Assembly: GCA_903907985.1 (NCBI GenBank)
Contig: CAIVQG010000043.1
Span: 62,001-126,000, forward strand
DNA from: an uncultured delta proteobacterium
GTDB lineage: Bacteria > Desulfobacterota > Syntrophia > Syntrophales > Smithellaceae
Direction: 5' to 3'
Length of the DNA: 64,000 nucleotides
Below are positions 33,866 to 43,140 of this stretch, piece by piece. The notes beneath the pieces were generated by a model. It saw nothing but the letters and a program-made list of their open reading frames with translations, was not told where the DNA came from and did not search any database. Positions within the stretch are counted from its first letter, which is position 1; every line of letters begins with the position of its first letter. The translations under genes were made by a program, and so were the position numbers.

Positions 33866-35350
33866 ATGTCTATAAAAATTTTTCATACAGCAACAAGAAA
33901 AAAAGAAGTCTTCTCGCCTAGGCAAGTTGGGAAGGTTGGCATATATGTTTGCGGTATTACGGCTTACGATGTTTGCCATATCGGCCATGCCCGTGCAGCT
34001 GTCGTATTTGACGTAGTAGTAAGACACCTGCGCTCACGCGGCTATGCCGTCACATATGTCAAGAATTTTACCGATATCGATGACAAGATTATTGCCCGCG
34101 CCCAGAAAGAAGGAGTAGCTTTTTCTGCGATAGCTGAACGTTTCATCGAGTTGCATAATCAAGATATGGCCGCCCTGGGGGTAGAAACTCCCACTATAAC
34201 TCCCCGGGCTACAGATCATATAGGCGAGATGATTTCCTTTATTAACATCCTGATGGAAAAAGGATTTGCTTATGCCATCGACGGCGATGTGTACTTTGCC
34301 GTAAATAGTTTTCAGCAATACGGCGGACTTTCCGGCCGTGTTCTGGATGAAATGCAAGCCGGTGCTCGTGTTGACATAAACGACAAGAAAAAGAACCCGA
34401 TGGATTTTGCCCTGTGGAAAACCAGCAAAGAAGGCGAACCTTTTTGGGAGTCTCCCTGGGGTAAAGGCCGACCGGGCTGGCATATCGAATGCTCTGCAAT
34501 GAGCCGGCGTTATCTGGGAGACACTTTTGATATTCATGGTGGGGGCGAGGATTTGATTTTTCCGCATCATGAAAATGAAATTGCCCAGTCCCAGGCTGCA
34601 TCCGGTAAACCTCTGGCCAACTACTGGATGCATAACGGCTTTGTTAAAGTAAATTCGGAAAAGATGTCCAAGTCGCTGGGCAATATCTTCCCGATCCGGG
34701 ATATTCTGAAAAATTATCACCCGGAAGTTCTACGCCTTTTTATGCTGCAGAGCCATTACCGTAGTCCGATTGATTATTCCACAGACTCGCTTAATGAAGC
34801 ACGGGCAGGGTTGATCAGGTGCTATACTACACTGCGACAGTTAAAGGAAATTGCGGGAACTTCAGCCAATAGCGCAATGATGCCGGCCAATGAAAAGTCG
34901 CCGAGCAAACATAAAGATTACATCAATAGATTAAACGAGTTGACGGAGAAATTTGATGCGGCGCTTGATGATGATTTCAACACGGCGCAAGGTTTAGGTT
35001 ATGTTTTTGACGTAGTTCGGCTCATTAATAATTTTGTTACTGCCGAAAGAAATATACTGGTGGCAGGTAAATCTGCCGTTTTGCAGGAAGCAAAGAAAGC
35101 CTTCGAACATTTTGGTGCGGTTCTGGGTATTCTTCAGGATGACCCTGATCATTTCTTTCTCACCGACAAAGAGATGGAGTCTCGTAAGAGGGGCCTGGAT
35201 ATAATGGAAATCGAAAAGTTAATTAAGGGCAGACAAGAAGCGAGAATTGCCCGGGACTGGGCCCGCGCAGATGAAATTCGCAGCCAACTTGCGGGGCTTC
35301 ATATTGTGCTCAAGGATTCCAAAGATAACACCACCTGGTCGATAGAATAA
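33866..35350 (+). CDS. cysS: Cysteinyl-tRNA synthetase
   Basis: CysRS charges tRNA-Cys. The 494-residue class I synthetase has the HIGH motif in CHIGHARA, the zinc-site cysteines (CGITAYD early, CSAMS and the following HHENE region), and KMSKS in SEKMSKSLGN. The C-terminal DALR-like helical domain and RDWARADEIRSQL are standard. It is full length. It lies downstream of argC, separated by a repeat element, and probably has its own promoter, which I could not pinpoint. Confidence 0.97.
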   Translation: MSIKIFHTATRKKEVFSPRQVGKVGIYVCGITAYDVCHIGHARAAVVFDVVVRHLRSRGYAVTYVKNFTDIDDKIIARAQKEGVAFSAIAERFIELHNQDMAALGVETPTITPRATDHIGEMISFINILMEKGFAYAIDGDVYFAVNSFQQYGGLSGRVLDEMQAGARVDINDKKKNPMDFALWKTSKEGEPFWESPWGKGRPGWHIECSAMSRRYLGDTFDIHGGGEDLIFPHHENEIAQSQAASGKPLANYWMHNGFVKVNSEKMSKSLGNIFPIRDILKNYHPEVLRLFMLQSHYRSPIDYSTDSLNEARAGLIRCYTTLRQLKEIAGTSANSAMMPANEKSPSKHKDYINRLNELTEKFDAALDDDFNTAQGLGYVFDVVRLINNFVTAERNILVAGKSAVLQEAKKAFEHFGAVLGILQDDPDHFFLTDKEMESRKRGLDIMEIEKLIKGRQEARIARDWARADEIRSQLAGLHIVLKDSKDNTTWSIE

Positions 35351-35724
35351 CTGCAATCTGTTTATCACTGCTTGATAATGCCAGATTGTATTCAAACTCC
35401 AGCATTGCTGGCCAAGCCTGCCCCGGCGCACAACCTGATAACCTGAAAGTCACAAGAGGTCACGAGTGCCATGGTCGGTTTCCTCAACGTATGTACGTCC
35501 GGGAGTGCATCCGCAAAGGGGGTACAATGAAAATAGATTATCTGCTGACAGGTGAGCAACGCCATTATAGAGTGGCTCACATGTGCCTTGTCGCCTCCTC
35601 CCTGCCGAAGCTGATTATATGGTTAAAACACCTTTATCTTTTTAAGATCTCCAAAATATATGGAAAATATCAGGAAAGATGATATAACAACAAATATTAT
35701 ATCTCCGGCCTTGTGAGGATTGTC
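35351..35724. other. Intergenic region between cysS and ctpA
   Basis: 374 bp. It contains a repeat element (35415-35466) and otherwise nothing I can support. A 98-codon + frame covering most of it runs through the repeat and shows no protein features. Confidence 0.5.
35415..35466. repeat. Intergenic repeat, GTGACCT/CAGGTTAT family
   Basis: AGCCTGCCCCGGCGCA (35415-35430) repeats 13176-13191 exactly. It is followed by CCTGATAACCTGAAAGTCAC and AGAGGTCACGAG; on the reverse strand this reads CTCGTGACCT...GTGACTTTCAGGTTATC, a doubled version of the core seen elsewhere. Confidence 0.6.
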
Positions 35725-37041
35725 ATGAAAAAAATATTCAATAAGTGGTCTCTGTTGATTCTTGTTCTTGTGGGAGGCTTTGTGCTTTTCGTGCCCTATA
35801 CCGATAGCAGAATGTCTGCTCTGGACAAGGGTATATATAAGGATATTAAGACATTCAACGAAGTTCTGGATCTGGTGAAGAAGAACTACGTTGATGAAGT
35901 GGAACCGCAAACTTTAATCCAGGGTGCCATCAATGGCATGATTAAAACACTTGATCCCCACAGCACCTTTATGAATGCCGAGATGTATAAGGAACTGGAG
36001 GTGGAAACGCAAGGACAGTTCGGCGGAATCGGCATTGAAATAACTTTAGTGAAAGATGTTTTGACAGTCGTATCGCCTATTGAAGATACGCCCGCTTATA
36101 ATGCCGGTGTGAAATCAGGTGATCAGATTCTAAGAATTGACGGCAAGTCCACCAAAGATATTACGATTATGGAGGCCGTCCAGAAAATGCGCGGGCCCAA
36201 AGATACAAAAGTAACGATTACTATCATGCGGGAAAATATGGACAAGCCCAAGGACTTCGTGCTGACACGCGCCATCATCCAAATCAAGAGCGTCAAAGCT
36301 AAAACCTTTGAAGACAATATCGGATACATCCGGATAGCTTCGTTCCATGAAAGGACAGCTGATGATTTGCGTAAAGCATTGAAAGAAGTTACCGGCAAGT
36401 TGCATCCGATGAAGGGGCTGGTTTTAGATTTAAGAAATGATCCCGGCGGTTTGTTGATGCAGGCAATAGAAGTGTCCGATATGTTCCTTAAATCGGGTGT
36501 AATTGTTTCCACCCGCGGCCGGACCAGAAACATGGAATCCAAAATTAATGCCAAAGACGATGGCAATGAAATAACTTGTCCGATTGTTGTCCTGGTTAAC
36601 GAAGGAACCGCCAGTGCCGCAGAAATTGTCGCCGGAGCACTACAGGACAATGGCCGCGCTCTTATTGCAGGTACACAGACATTTGGCAAGGCATCGGTCC
36701 AGACAATAATTCCGCTGGAAAATGGTTCGGCGTTAAAACTTACTACGGCCCGTTATTATACTCCCAAAGGACGTTCCATCCAGGCGGAGGGCATCAAACC
36801 GGATATTGTTGTCAAATATGTAAAACGGACAGAAGATGCAGATAATGGCTGGGATGACCGCATCAGGGAAAAAGATCTGAAAGGGCATATTAAACCGGCT
36901 AAAGAAGATGGCACCAAACTTAATGAAGTGCGAGTCAAAGAAATAAAGGATTCCGTTGATTTAACAAATGATAACCAGCTGAAAACAGCAATTGATATCT
37001 TGAAAAGCTGGGATATCATGAGAAAAAATTTAAACAGCTGA
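35725..37041 (+). CDS. ctpA: S41 carboxyl-terminal processing protease
   Basis: A 438-residue exported serine protease from the ATG after TGAGGA. A signal/anchor segment (about 8-26) leads into a helical region, a PDZ domain (about 90-165, GIEITLVKDVLTVVSPIEDTPAYNAGVKSGD) and the S41 catalytic core. The serine is S297 in EGTASAAEIV and the lysine K322 in TFGKASVQ, the classic Ser-Lys dyad. Such proteases trim or degrade periplasmic proteins, including peptidoglycan hydrolases. The YibQ-like deacetylase follows after 33 bp, a common pairing in proteobacteria. Confidence 0.95.
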   Translation: MKKIFNKWSLLILVLVGGFVLFVPYTDSRMSALDKGIYKDIKTFNEVLDLVKKNYVDEVEPQTLIQGAINGMIKTLDPHSTFMNAEMYKELEVETQGQFGGIGIEITLVKDVLTVVSPIEDTPAYNAGVKSGDQILRIDGKSTKDITIMEAVQKMRGPKDTKVTITIMRENMDKPKDFVLTRAIIQIKSVKAKTFEDNIGYIRIASFHERTADDLRKALKEVTGKLHPMKGLVLDLRNDPGGLLMQAIEVSDMFLKSGVIVSTRGRTRNMESKINAKDDGNEITCPIVVLVNEGTASAAEIVAGALQDNGRALIAGTQTFGKASVQTIIPLENGSALKLTTARYYTPKGRSIQAEGIKPDIVVKYVKRTEDADNGWDDRIREKDLKGHIKPAKEDGTKLNEVRVKEIKDSVDLTNDNQLKTAIDILKSWDIMRKNLNS

Positions 37042-37074
37042 TTTTTAGATAAAAGAGCTATCGAAGATTAATCT

Positions 37075-38019
37075 ATGAAGCTATTGAAACGTCTCTGGAC
37101 TGGGCTGCTGTTATTTATGATAATTCTTTCCCTGGCCGCTATCATTTATGTCTTGCAATGGAAAGAAGAACCAGCGGGAATTAAACTACCACCGCAGGAA
37201 GCCAAACAGGCCGAACAGTCGAGGATGGGCTTGCCCCAAGCGCAGAAGGGAAAAACGGCAAAAGAAGCGCCAGTTGTGCCCCTAAGAGTGCCCCAAAAGG
37301 AAAAAGAAAAGATAGTTGTAGCTAAAATCGGGAAAACGCCACTGCCACTGCGGCAGGTGGCGATAATTATCGATGATATCGGCAATGATCCGGGTTCGGT
37401 GAGAGAACTTTTGAAAATTGATGCCGAGATAACTTTTGCGATTCTGCCTCTTTGCAGCCATACGATTGATGCTGCAGAAACAGTGCATGCTGCTCACCGG
37501 GAGATACTTCTACACCTGCCCATGGAGCCTGCTTCCTATCCCCGGGAGAAGCCGGGGATAGGTGCTCTCTTTACCGATATGAACGAAAAGGAACTTTTAT
37601 TCCAGCTGGATCGCGACCTAGCGTCAGTGCCTTACATTTCCGGTGTTAATAACCATATGGGCTCAAAGTTTATGGGTGATGAAGAGAAACTGGAGTTAAT
37701 TTTTGCTCGTTTAAAGGGGAAGAATTTGTTTTTTATTGATTCGCGGACAACACCCAATTCGAAGGCTCTGGCAGCTTCTGGAAAATCAGGCCTGCCGCTG
37801 GCTTCGCGTAAAATATTTCTGGATAACAACCGCGACTATAAAGAGATTTACAAAATATTAGCCGGAATTGGCCGGGATACAGAAGCCGGAGATGTTTCCC
37901 CGATTATCATTATTGGTCATCCCCATCCGGAGACTATCCGGGCAATAAAGGATGCAATTGCAATGCTACGGGAAAAAGGGGTCGTCATTGTTCCGGCCTC
38001 TAAATTGGTAAAAAAATAA
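37075..38019 (+). CDS. Divergent polysaccharide deacetylase (YibQ-like)
   Basis: A 314-residue protein with an N-terminal membrane segment (about 8-28), a K/E/Q/P-rich linker (about 30-95) and a divergent polysaccharide-deacetylase barrel (about 97-314). The domain opens with VAIIIDDIGNDPGSV, carries ILLHLPMEP and SGVNNHMGSKF, and ends with IIIGHPHPETIRAI. The Asp-Asp start and histidines correspond to the metal site of NodB-type enzymes, though activity is unproven for this branch. In many proteobacteria it neighbours CtpA and the murein-hydrolase activator EnvC; EnvC is missing here. Confidence 0.88.
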   Translation: MKLLKRLWTGLLLFMIILSLAAIIYVLQWKEEPAGIKLPPQEAKQAEQSRMGLPQAQKGKTAKEAPVVPLRVPQKEKEKIVVAKIGKTPLPLRQVAIIIDDIGNDPGSVRELLKIDAEITFAILPLCSHTIDAAETVHAAHREILLHLPMEPASYPREKPGIGALFTDMNEKELLFQLDRDLASVPYISGVNNHMGSKFMGDEEKLELIFARLKGKNLFFIDSRTTPNSKALAASGKSGLPLASRKIFLDNNRDYKEIYKILAGIGRDTEAGDVSPIIIIGHPHPETIRAIKDAIAMLREKGVVIVPASKLVKK

Positions 38020-38096
38020 AGTACGTCAGTGTTCTTCATAGTACAACATATCTGGCAGATAAAGATATTTTAAATCCAAAGAGAAGAATATTTAAT

Positions 38097-39863
38097 ATGC
38101 AAAAAAAACATAAATATCGAACCCCGATAAACGGGATAAGTGCGTTAGCGAAATTATTTTCTGCCAGAAAAACGCAGAAAATAATTTCTAACTTACAAAT
38201 ATTAATGTTGGGTCTGACGATCCTGATAATCAGCGGTTGCTGCTTTAGCTCTTCTTCATTTTATGCCGATAGAAGTTCGGTTTCGGCGACATATCATTAT
38301 TCTCTGGGCGTTCTTTTACGACTTGATGGCCAGGTCAGCGAAGCAACCGCCGAATTGGAACAAGCAATTACTGCCGACCCTGATTCATCTTACCTGAAAG
38401 CAGAACTGGTTTCTCTTTATGCTGAAAAGGGCGATCTTCCCAAGGCTGTAACTCTTGGTGAGGAAACACTTGGCCTATATCCGGACAATAGCGAACTACA
38501 CCTGATTATGGGTGGTTTGTACCTGAATGTTCGCGAATACCAAAAGGCTGCCCAAGAATACAAAAAGGTAATAGAACTGGAACCCAAAAGTCTGATCGCC
38601 CATCTTTATCTGGCGACAATTTATGCAGAAGAAAAGAAATTTGATGATGCCGAAGTAATCTTTACAAAGCTATTAAAAATAGATCCCGATAATGTTATGG
38701 GAATATATTATTTTGGTAAACTATTATCGGAGATGAAGCGATTTGATGATGCCGCGTTAATGTATCAAAAAGTAATTTCCCTCCGGCCCAATTTCGAGGC
38801 AGCAGTATTCGATTTGGCGGCTGTTTATGAGAAACAAAAGAAAATGGATAAAGCCATTGCAGTTTATCGCAACTACATTGAAATAAATCCCGCCCGGATA
38901 AATTTGCGCGTGAAAATTGGAGATCTTCTGATTAAAGATAAGAAATACGAAGAGGCGCAAAAAGAATTTCAGGAACTTTTAAAATCTGATCCAGGTAACA
39001 ACGAAGTAAGAATTGCTCTGGGACTTTTATACTACGAGATGCGACGCTTCGATTTGGCAGTCCCGGAATTTTTGCAGGTGCTGGAGAAAAATGCCGACGA
39101 TGATAGAACACGTTATTTGTTGGCCAATGCCTATGAAGAAAACAATGACAACAAATCAGCCCTGAACGAATATCAAAAAATATCTTTTACCTCCGAATTA
39201 TACTCCAACGCCAGGATTCACTTAGGCATGATTCTAAAGAAAGAAGGCAGGCTGTTTGAGGCAATTCAAGTTCTTAAAGAATCCATTTTGAAGAAGAAAG
39301 ACCAGGTACCGCTTTATCTTTATTTGTCTTCTCTCTATGAAGAAAATGGCGATTTGCCCGGTGCTGAAAATATTTTAAAAGAAGGTATAAAAACTTTACC
39401 GGCGAATATCGATTTACATTACAGTCTGGGTGTCATTTATGAAAAAACAAATCGTTTTCCCGAAAGCATCAAGGAAATGGAAACGGTTTTAAGCATGGAC
39501 CCGGACAATGCGGAAGCGCTCAATTTTATTGGTTACAGTTATGCAGATCGTGGCCTTAACTTGGATGCTGCCGAAAAAATGATTATTAAAGCTCTGAAAA
39601 TAAAGCCGGACAACGGTTATATGATTGACAGTCTCGGGTGGGTACAGTTTAAACAAGGCAAATTAGACAGTGCCCTGGAGAATATAAAAAAAGCAATGGA
39701 AATAATGCCTGCCGACGCAGCCATCATTGAACATTTAGGTGATATTTATCTGAAAATTGGCAGATGGAAAGAAGCACAGGAAGTGTATGAAAAAGCGTTG
39801 AAAATTGATCCGAAAAATAAATCATTACAGAATAAGTTGAAAGATTTGATAAAGAAAAAATAA
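38097..39863 (+). CDS. TPR-repeat lipoprotein
   Basis: A 588-residue protein made almost wholly of tetratricopeptide repeats (about 60-585, roughly fifteen units such as YFGKLLSEMKRFDDAALMYQK and AEALNFIGYSYADRGLNLDAAEKM). The N-terminus is long and basic, followed by a hydrophobic stretch and a lipobox-like IISGCC with C48, suggesting a lipoprotein; the real start could be an internal ATG near codon 37. TPRs serve as protein-binding scaffolds, here probably in the periplasm. A LolB-like lipoprotein gene follows about 220 bp later, beyond a repeat. Confidence 0.88.
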   Translation: MQKKHKYRTPINGISALAKLFSARKTQKIISNLQILMLGLTILIISGCCFSSSSFYADRSSVSATYHYSLGVLLRLDGQVSEATAELEQAITADPDSSYLKAELVSLYAEKGDLPKAVTLGEETLGLYPDNSELHLIMGGLYLNVREYQKAAQEYKKVIELEPKSLIAHLYLATIYAEEKKFDDAEVIFTKLLKIDPDNVMGIYYFGKLLSEMKRFDDAALMYQKVISLRPNFEAAVFDLAAVYEKQKKMDKAIAVYRNYIEINPARINLRVKIGDLLIKDKKYEEAQKEFQELLKSDPGNNEVRIALGLLYYEMRRFDLAVPEFLQVLEKNADDDRTRYLLANAYEENNDNKSALNEYQKISFTSELYSNARIHLGMILKKEGRLFEAIQVLKESILKKKDQVPLYLYLSSLYEENGDLPGAENILKEGIKTLPANIDLHYSLGVIYEKTNRFPESIKEMETVLSMDPDNAEALNFIGYSYADRGLNLDAAEKMIIKALKIKPDNGYMIDSLGWVQFKQGKLDSALENIKKAMEIMPADAAIIEHLGDIYLKIGRWKEAQEVYEKALKIDPKNKSLQNKLKDLIKKK

Positions 39864-39900
39864 AACAATTGTCTTGTGGAAAAAATAATTACCGGCTGTT

Positions 39901-40030
39901 AGGGGCCGTTGCGGGTCTTGTGACCTCGCGCCTCCTTCAGGTGGTTAGGTTATAAGGTTATGGCAAGACCATAACATTTTCAGCCATTTTGTTACGGTCC
40001 CTTATACCGGTTACGATATTACAATTATTG
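39901..40030. repeat. Long intergenic repeat with AGGGGCCGT terminal inverted repeats, copy 2
   Basis: AGGGGCCGTT (39901-39910) and GTTACGGTCCCT (39991-40002) are the arms. Between them are GTGACCTCGCG (39920-39930) and AAGGTTATGGCAAGACC. The sequence after the right arm (ACCGGTTACGATATTACAAT) matches copy 1 at 33696. Confidence 0.7.
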
Positions 40031-40086
40031 TTGAACAACGGCCTGGTGCACATATAATTACTCAAGCGATCAAAGAAGCTTTTGCT

Positions 40087-40866
40087 ATGCAAAATATCTC
40101 GCATTTTTTTGGGAAAATAGCATCTTTGATTATTATTGTAACTTTGCATGTTGCCTGTACTAAAAATATAATTATTCCTCATGATCCTTCAACTCAAAAA
40201 GTGCTTCTCACAGTTTCGGGTACCGTCTCGGAGTCTGATGTATTAAGCACTGTCGCTCAGATTAATTTAGTTACACCCGGGGGTTATTATCCGGCAAGAG
40301 CAGTTCTTGTTATAAAAAAACCTTCATATTTGCGTTTAGAACTTCTTCCTCCAATGGGACCGCCAGATTTCTTTCTGACCGCAACTCCTCTCGAAATGAA
40401 AATATTATTACCGTCAAAGGGTGAGTTTTATCGGGGAGCGCCTACGGGTCATAATTTGTCGCGATTTTTACCATGGCAATTTAGTATTGAAGATATTGTT
40501 GCGATATTTGCTGGCACTTACCCTCCTTTAATCGGGAATGTTGCTTACCTGTGCTATCCGGAGGGAAATAATTTGCGCATAGAAATGAAGGCGCAGTCCG
40601 GGATAGCGCAAACAATCTGGATCGGCTCAGATAACCGTTTGGGCAGGCTTGTCCGCTATGATGAAAACGGAAAGGCAATCTATTGTGCTGAGTTTGAGGA
40701 TTATGGAGAGGGTAAAAACATTGCCGGTAAAATAACTGTTAGTATAGCCGAAAGCGTAACTTCCATCACGATAAAATATTCCGATCTTAAAATTGAAAAA
40801 GCAAAAGATTTATTAATTTTTGATTTGCCTGTACCCGCCGGTTTTAAAACAATCCTGCTGGATTAA
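40087..40866 (+). CDS. LolB-like outer-membrane lipoprotein
   Basis: A 259-residue lipoprotein with lipobox LHVAC (C24). The following beta-rich domain (LLTVSGTVSESD, ARAVLVIKKPSYLRLELLPPMGPPDFFLTA, then EFYRGAP) resembles the LolB/DUF4292 fold that receives lipoproteins at the outer membrane, though identity to LolB itself is too low to claim that role. In many deltaproteobacteria such a gene follows a TPR lipoprotein, as here. Ribosome site weak. Confidence 0.75.
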   Translation: MQNISHFFGKIASLIIIVTLHVACTKNIIIPHDPSTQKVLLTVSGTVSESDVLSTVAQINLVTPGGYYPARAVLVIKKPSYLRLELLPPMGPPDFFLTATPLEMKILLPSKGEFYRGAPTGHNLSRFLPWQFSIEDIVAIFAGTYPPLIGNVAYLCYPEGNNLRIEMKAQSGIAQTIWIGSDNRLGRLVRYDENGKAIYCAEFEDYGEGKNIAGKITVSIAESVTSITIKYSDLKIEKAKDLLIFDLPVPAGFKTILLD

Positions 40867-40995
40867 TGCCAATGTCCTTGTCAGTTGCCACTTTGCTGGT
40901 AGTGACTACCGGTAATGTAAAGATTTTTTGCTGTGGACAGACCTCTCTTGTCTGCTGATAAGTTGACTGATTTCGAAAAGTATGCAAAATTAGTT

Positions 40996-41025
40996 TTGAC
41001 TATAGTTGAAACATTGTAGTACAAG
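40996..41025 (+). promoter_or_regulatory. Weak candidate promoter upstream of the D,D-peptidase gene
   Basis: TTGACT (40996-41001), 18 bp, TACAAG (41020-41025) within the 271-bp gap before the gene at 41138. The match is moderate. Confidence 0.3.
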
Positions 41026-41137
41026 TATAAAAACTGGTATCATGCTGTAAAGTTACATTTCGATATATAAAGACTGAAGAAGATTATCAGCTAGCTCCCA
41101 ATGAGGCGCTGCAGTATCTTCAAGTCACGGAGAGAAC

Positions 41138-42049
41138 ATGGCAAAAAAATATTTTATGGCAATCCTGGCAGTCTTTCTGAGCATGGTGATGCTGCCGATC
41201 CCGTCAGCCACGGGATTATCCCAATCGTCGATAACTCTGGCCTCTCATCGGAATTCTTTGTCCGGTGAATTTGGGCGGGATACAAGGAAGCTTGTGTTGC
41301 GTTCTTCCGTTGCCTTGGTGGAGGACCAGCAAACAGGTGAGCTCCTGATTCAGAAACAAGCGACGGCTGTATCGCCGATTGCTTCCATCACCAAACTTAT
41401 GACCGCCATGGTAGTGCTTGATGCCAGCGTTGATCTTCTCGAATCAATAACCATCGAATCGGAAGATATGGATACCCTGCGTCATAGCCACTCTCGTCTG
41501 CCTGTTGGTATTCATTTAAAACGCAAAGATGCTCTGTTGCTGGCCTTGATGTCGTCTGATAATCGTTCGGCTCACGCTCTGGGGCGCACTTATCCCGGCG
41601 GTTTCGATGCCTGTGTTAATGCTATGAACGCCAAGGCCCAGTCCCTGGGGATGCTGGAGACGCGCTTTGAAGATACCACAGGCTTATCCAAAGGCAACGT
41701 TTCTTCCGCCCGTGATTTGGCGCGGTTGGTGGATGCTGCCTACAAGTATCGTCTTATCCGGGAATTCACCACCTGCAAAAAAGCCATTGTCCACTCAGGA
41801 AGACGCGTACTGCAATTCCGTAATACTAATCATTTGATTCAAAACCCGCGTTGGCAGATTGGTCTGTCCAAAACTGGTTTCATCGATGAGGCAGGCCGCT
41901 GTCTGGTGATGCAAGCCCAAGTGGCCCGGCGTCCCGTACTTATTGTGCTGTTAGATTCTCAAGGTCGGCTGACCCGTGTCGGTGACGCCAACCGCATAAA
42001 GCAGTGGCTGGAAGGGTCATCTTCTTCAGCGCGAACGCGAAGAGGATAA
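41138..42049 (+). CDS. D-alanyl-D-alanine carboxypeptidase/endopeptidase, S11 family (PBP7-like)
   Basis: A 303-residue penicillin-binding protein with a signal peptide (about 1-27). The three active-site motifs are present: S83-x-x-K86 (SITK), S140-D-N142, and K245-T-G247. It ends without the C-terminal amphipathic anchor of PBP5, and its length fits the PbpG (PBP7/8) type, which cuts peptidoglycan cross-links. It starts after GGAGAG and appears monocistronic. Confidence 0.93.
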   Translation: MAKKYFMAILAVFLSMVMLPIPSATGLSQSSITLASHRNSLSGEFGRDTRKLVLRSSVALVEDQQTGELLIQKQATAVSPIASITKLMTAMVVLDASVDLLESITIESEDMDTLRHSHSRLPVGIHLKRKDALLLALMSSDNRSAHALGRTYPGGFDACVNAMNAKAQSLGMLETRFEDTTGLSKGNVSSARDLARLVDAAYKYRLIREFTTCKKAIVHSGRRVLQFRNTNHLIQNPRWQIGLSKTGFIDEAGRCLVMQAQVARRPVLIVLLDSQGRLTRVGDANRIKQWLEGSSSSARTRRG

Positions 42050-42130
42050 TTTGCTTTCCGGTGAATTGTTCTGCAAGATTGAACCAGCGGAGGAATTTCT
42101 GCCGGCTGGTTTTAGACAAAGCCTGCTAAA

Positions 42131-43114
42131 TTATTTTTTCTTATATAAATACCTCTCAAAAAAACGATTATAATTTGACCAATCGGAATCAGTATTGTTG
42201 GAATCGGCGGTGATTGACTGAAAGGCGTTGAGTTTGGCATCGAGATCATCCATGTAATGGACAGCCAGCGCCTCCATCGTTTTCGGACGTTTGGGCGAGC
42301 CGTATTCAAATTCTCCATGATGGCTCAAAATTACATGGCGTAGCTCCAGTGCCAGCTGTGCCGGGAAATCAGTAATGTCTGCAATCTTTTTGTTGATCAT
42401 CTCCACACCCATAACAATGTGGCCAATTAATCTACCTTCGTCGCTGTATTCAATCAGCTGGTCATAAGAAAATTCGTAAATTTTGCCAATGTCGTGCAGG
42501 AGTCCGCCCGCAATAAGCATGTCTCTGTCCAGATACTGGTAATGGTCGGCAATTTTGGTCAGCAGGCGCACAACCGAAAGGGTGTGCTCCAGTAGGCCGC
42601 CCAGGTAAATATGATGAAAACCTTTGGCTGCCGGAGCTCTCTTGAAAAGCTCAGCCGTCTTTTCTTCTTTAAAAAAGGCGTACAGCAAGTCCTGAAGGGG
42701 CTTGCTTCGGACTGCGTTAATTTGGCTAAGCAGCTCGTCAAACATAGCAAGGACATCGCCTTTGGCTCCGGGCAGATAATCCGTTGGTTCAACTTCTTCC
42801 CAATTACATTTTTTGATGGCAATGATGGAGATTTGGAGGGAGTTTTTATAAGTGCTTGCTCTTCCTTCAATGGCAATGATATCGCCTTTTTTAAACTGCT
42901 GATCAAATTCCACGGCGTTATCCCAGACTTTGCCGTCCAGGTCGCCGGTTTTGTCTTTGAGTTTTACTGTCAGATATGGTGCGCCCTTCAATGAAAAGGC
43001 CATATTTTTTTCTGCAACTAAAAAAGAAGAAGATACTTTTTCGCCCTGCTTGATGTCTTGGACATAAATACTTTTTGTTTTCAAATTTTTATCCGCCTTT
43101 CTATCATTAATCAT
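42131..43114 (-). CDS. YhaM-like 3'-5' exoribonuclease (OB-fold + HD domain)
   Basis: A 327-residue protein with an N-terminal OB-type nucleic-acid binding domain (about 15-110; YLTVKLKDKTGDLDGKVWDN) and a C-terminal HD phosphohydrolase domain (about 160-300) carrying HTLSVVRLLTK and the HD pair in GGLLHDIGK. The arrangement matches the YhaM family of 3'-5' exoribonucleases. It lies 26 bp downstream of selB on the same strand, so the two are likely co-transcribed. Confidence 0.9.
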   Translation of the reverse strand: MINDRKADKNLKTKSIYVQDIKQGEKVSSSFLVAEKNMAFSLKGAPYLTVKLKDKTGDLDGKVWDNAVEFDQQFKKGDIIAIEGRASTYKNSLQISIIAIKKCNWEEVEPTDYLPGAKGDVLAMFDELLSQINAVRSKPLQDLLYAFFKEEKTAELFKRAPAAKGFHHIYLGGLLEHTLSVVRLLTKIADHYQYLDRDMLIAGGLLHDIGKIYEFSYDQLIEYSDEGRLIGHIVMGVEMINKKIADITDFPAQLALELRHVILSHHGEFEYGSPKRPKTMEALAVHYMDDLDAKLNAFQSITADSNNTDSDWSNYNRFFERYLYKKK

Positions 43115-43140
43115 ATCTTAGAGATTCATTTACGTGACTG

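Noticed and set aside
35386-35682. 98-codon + strand frame between cysS and ctpA
   Set aside because: Runs through a non-coding repeat element and lacks protein-like composition in its first half.
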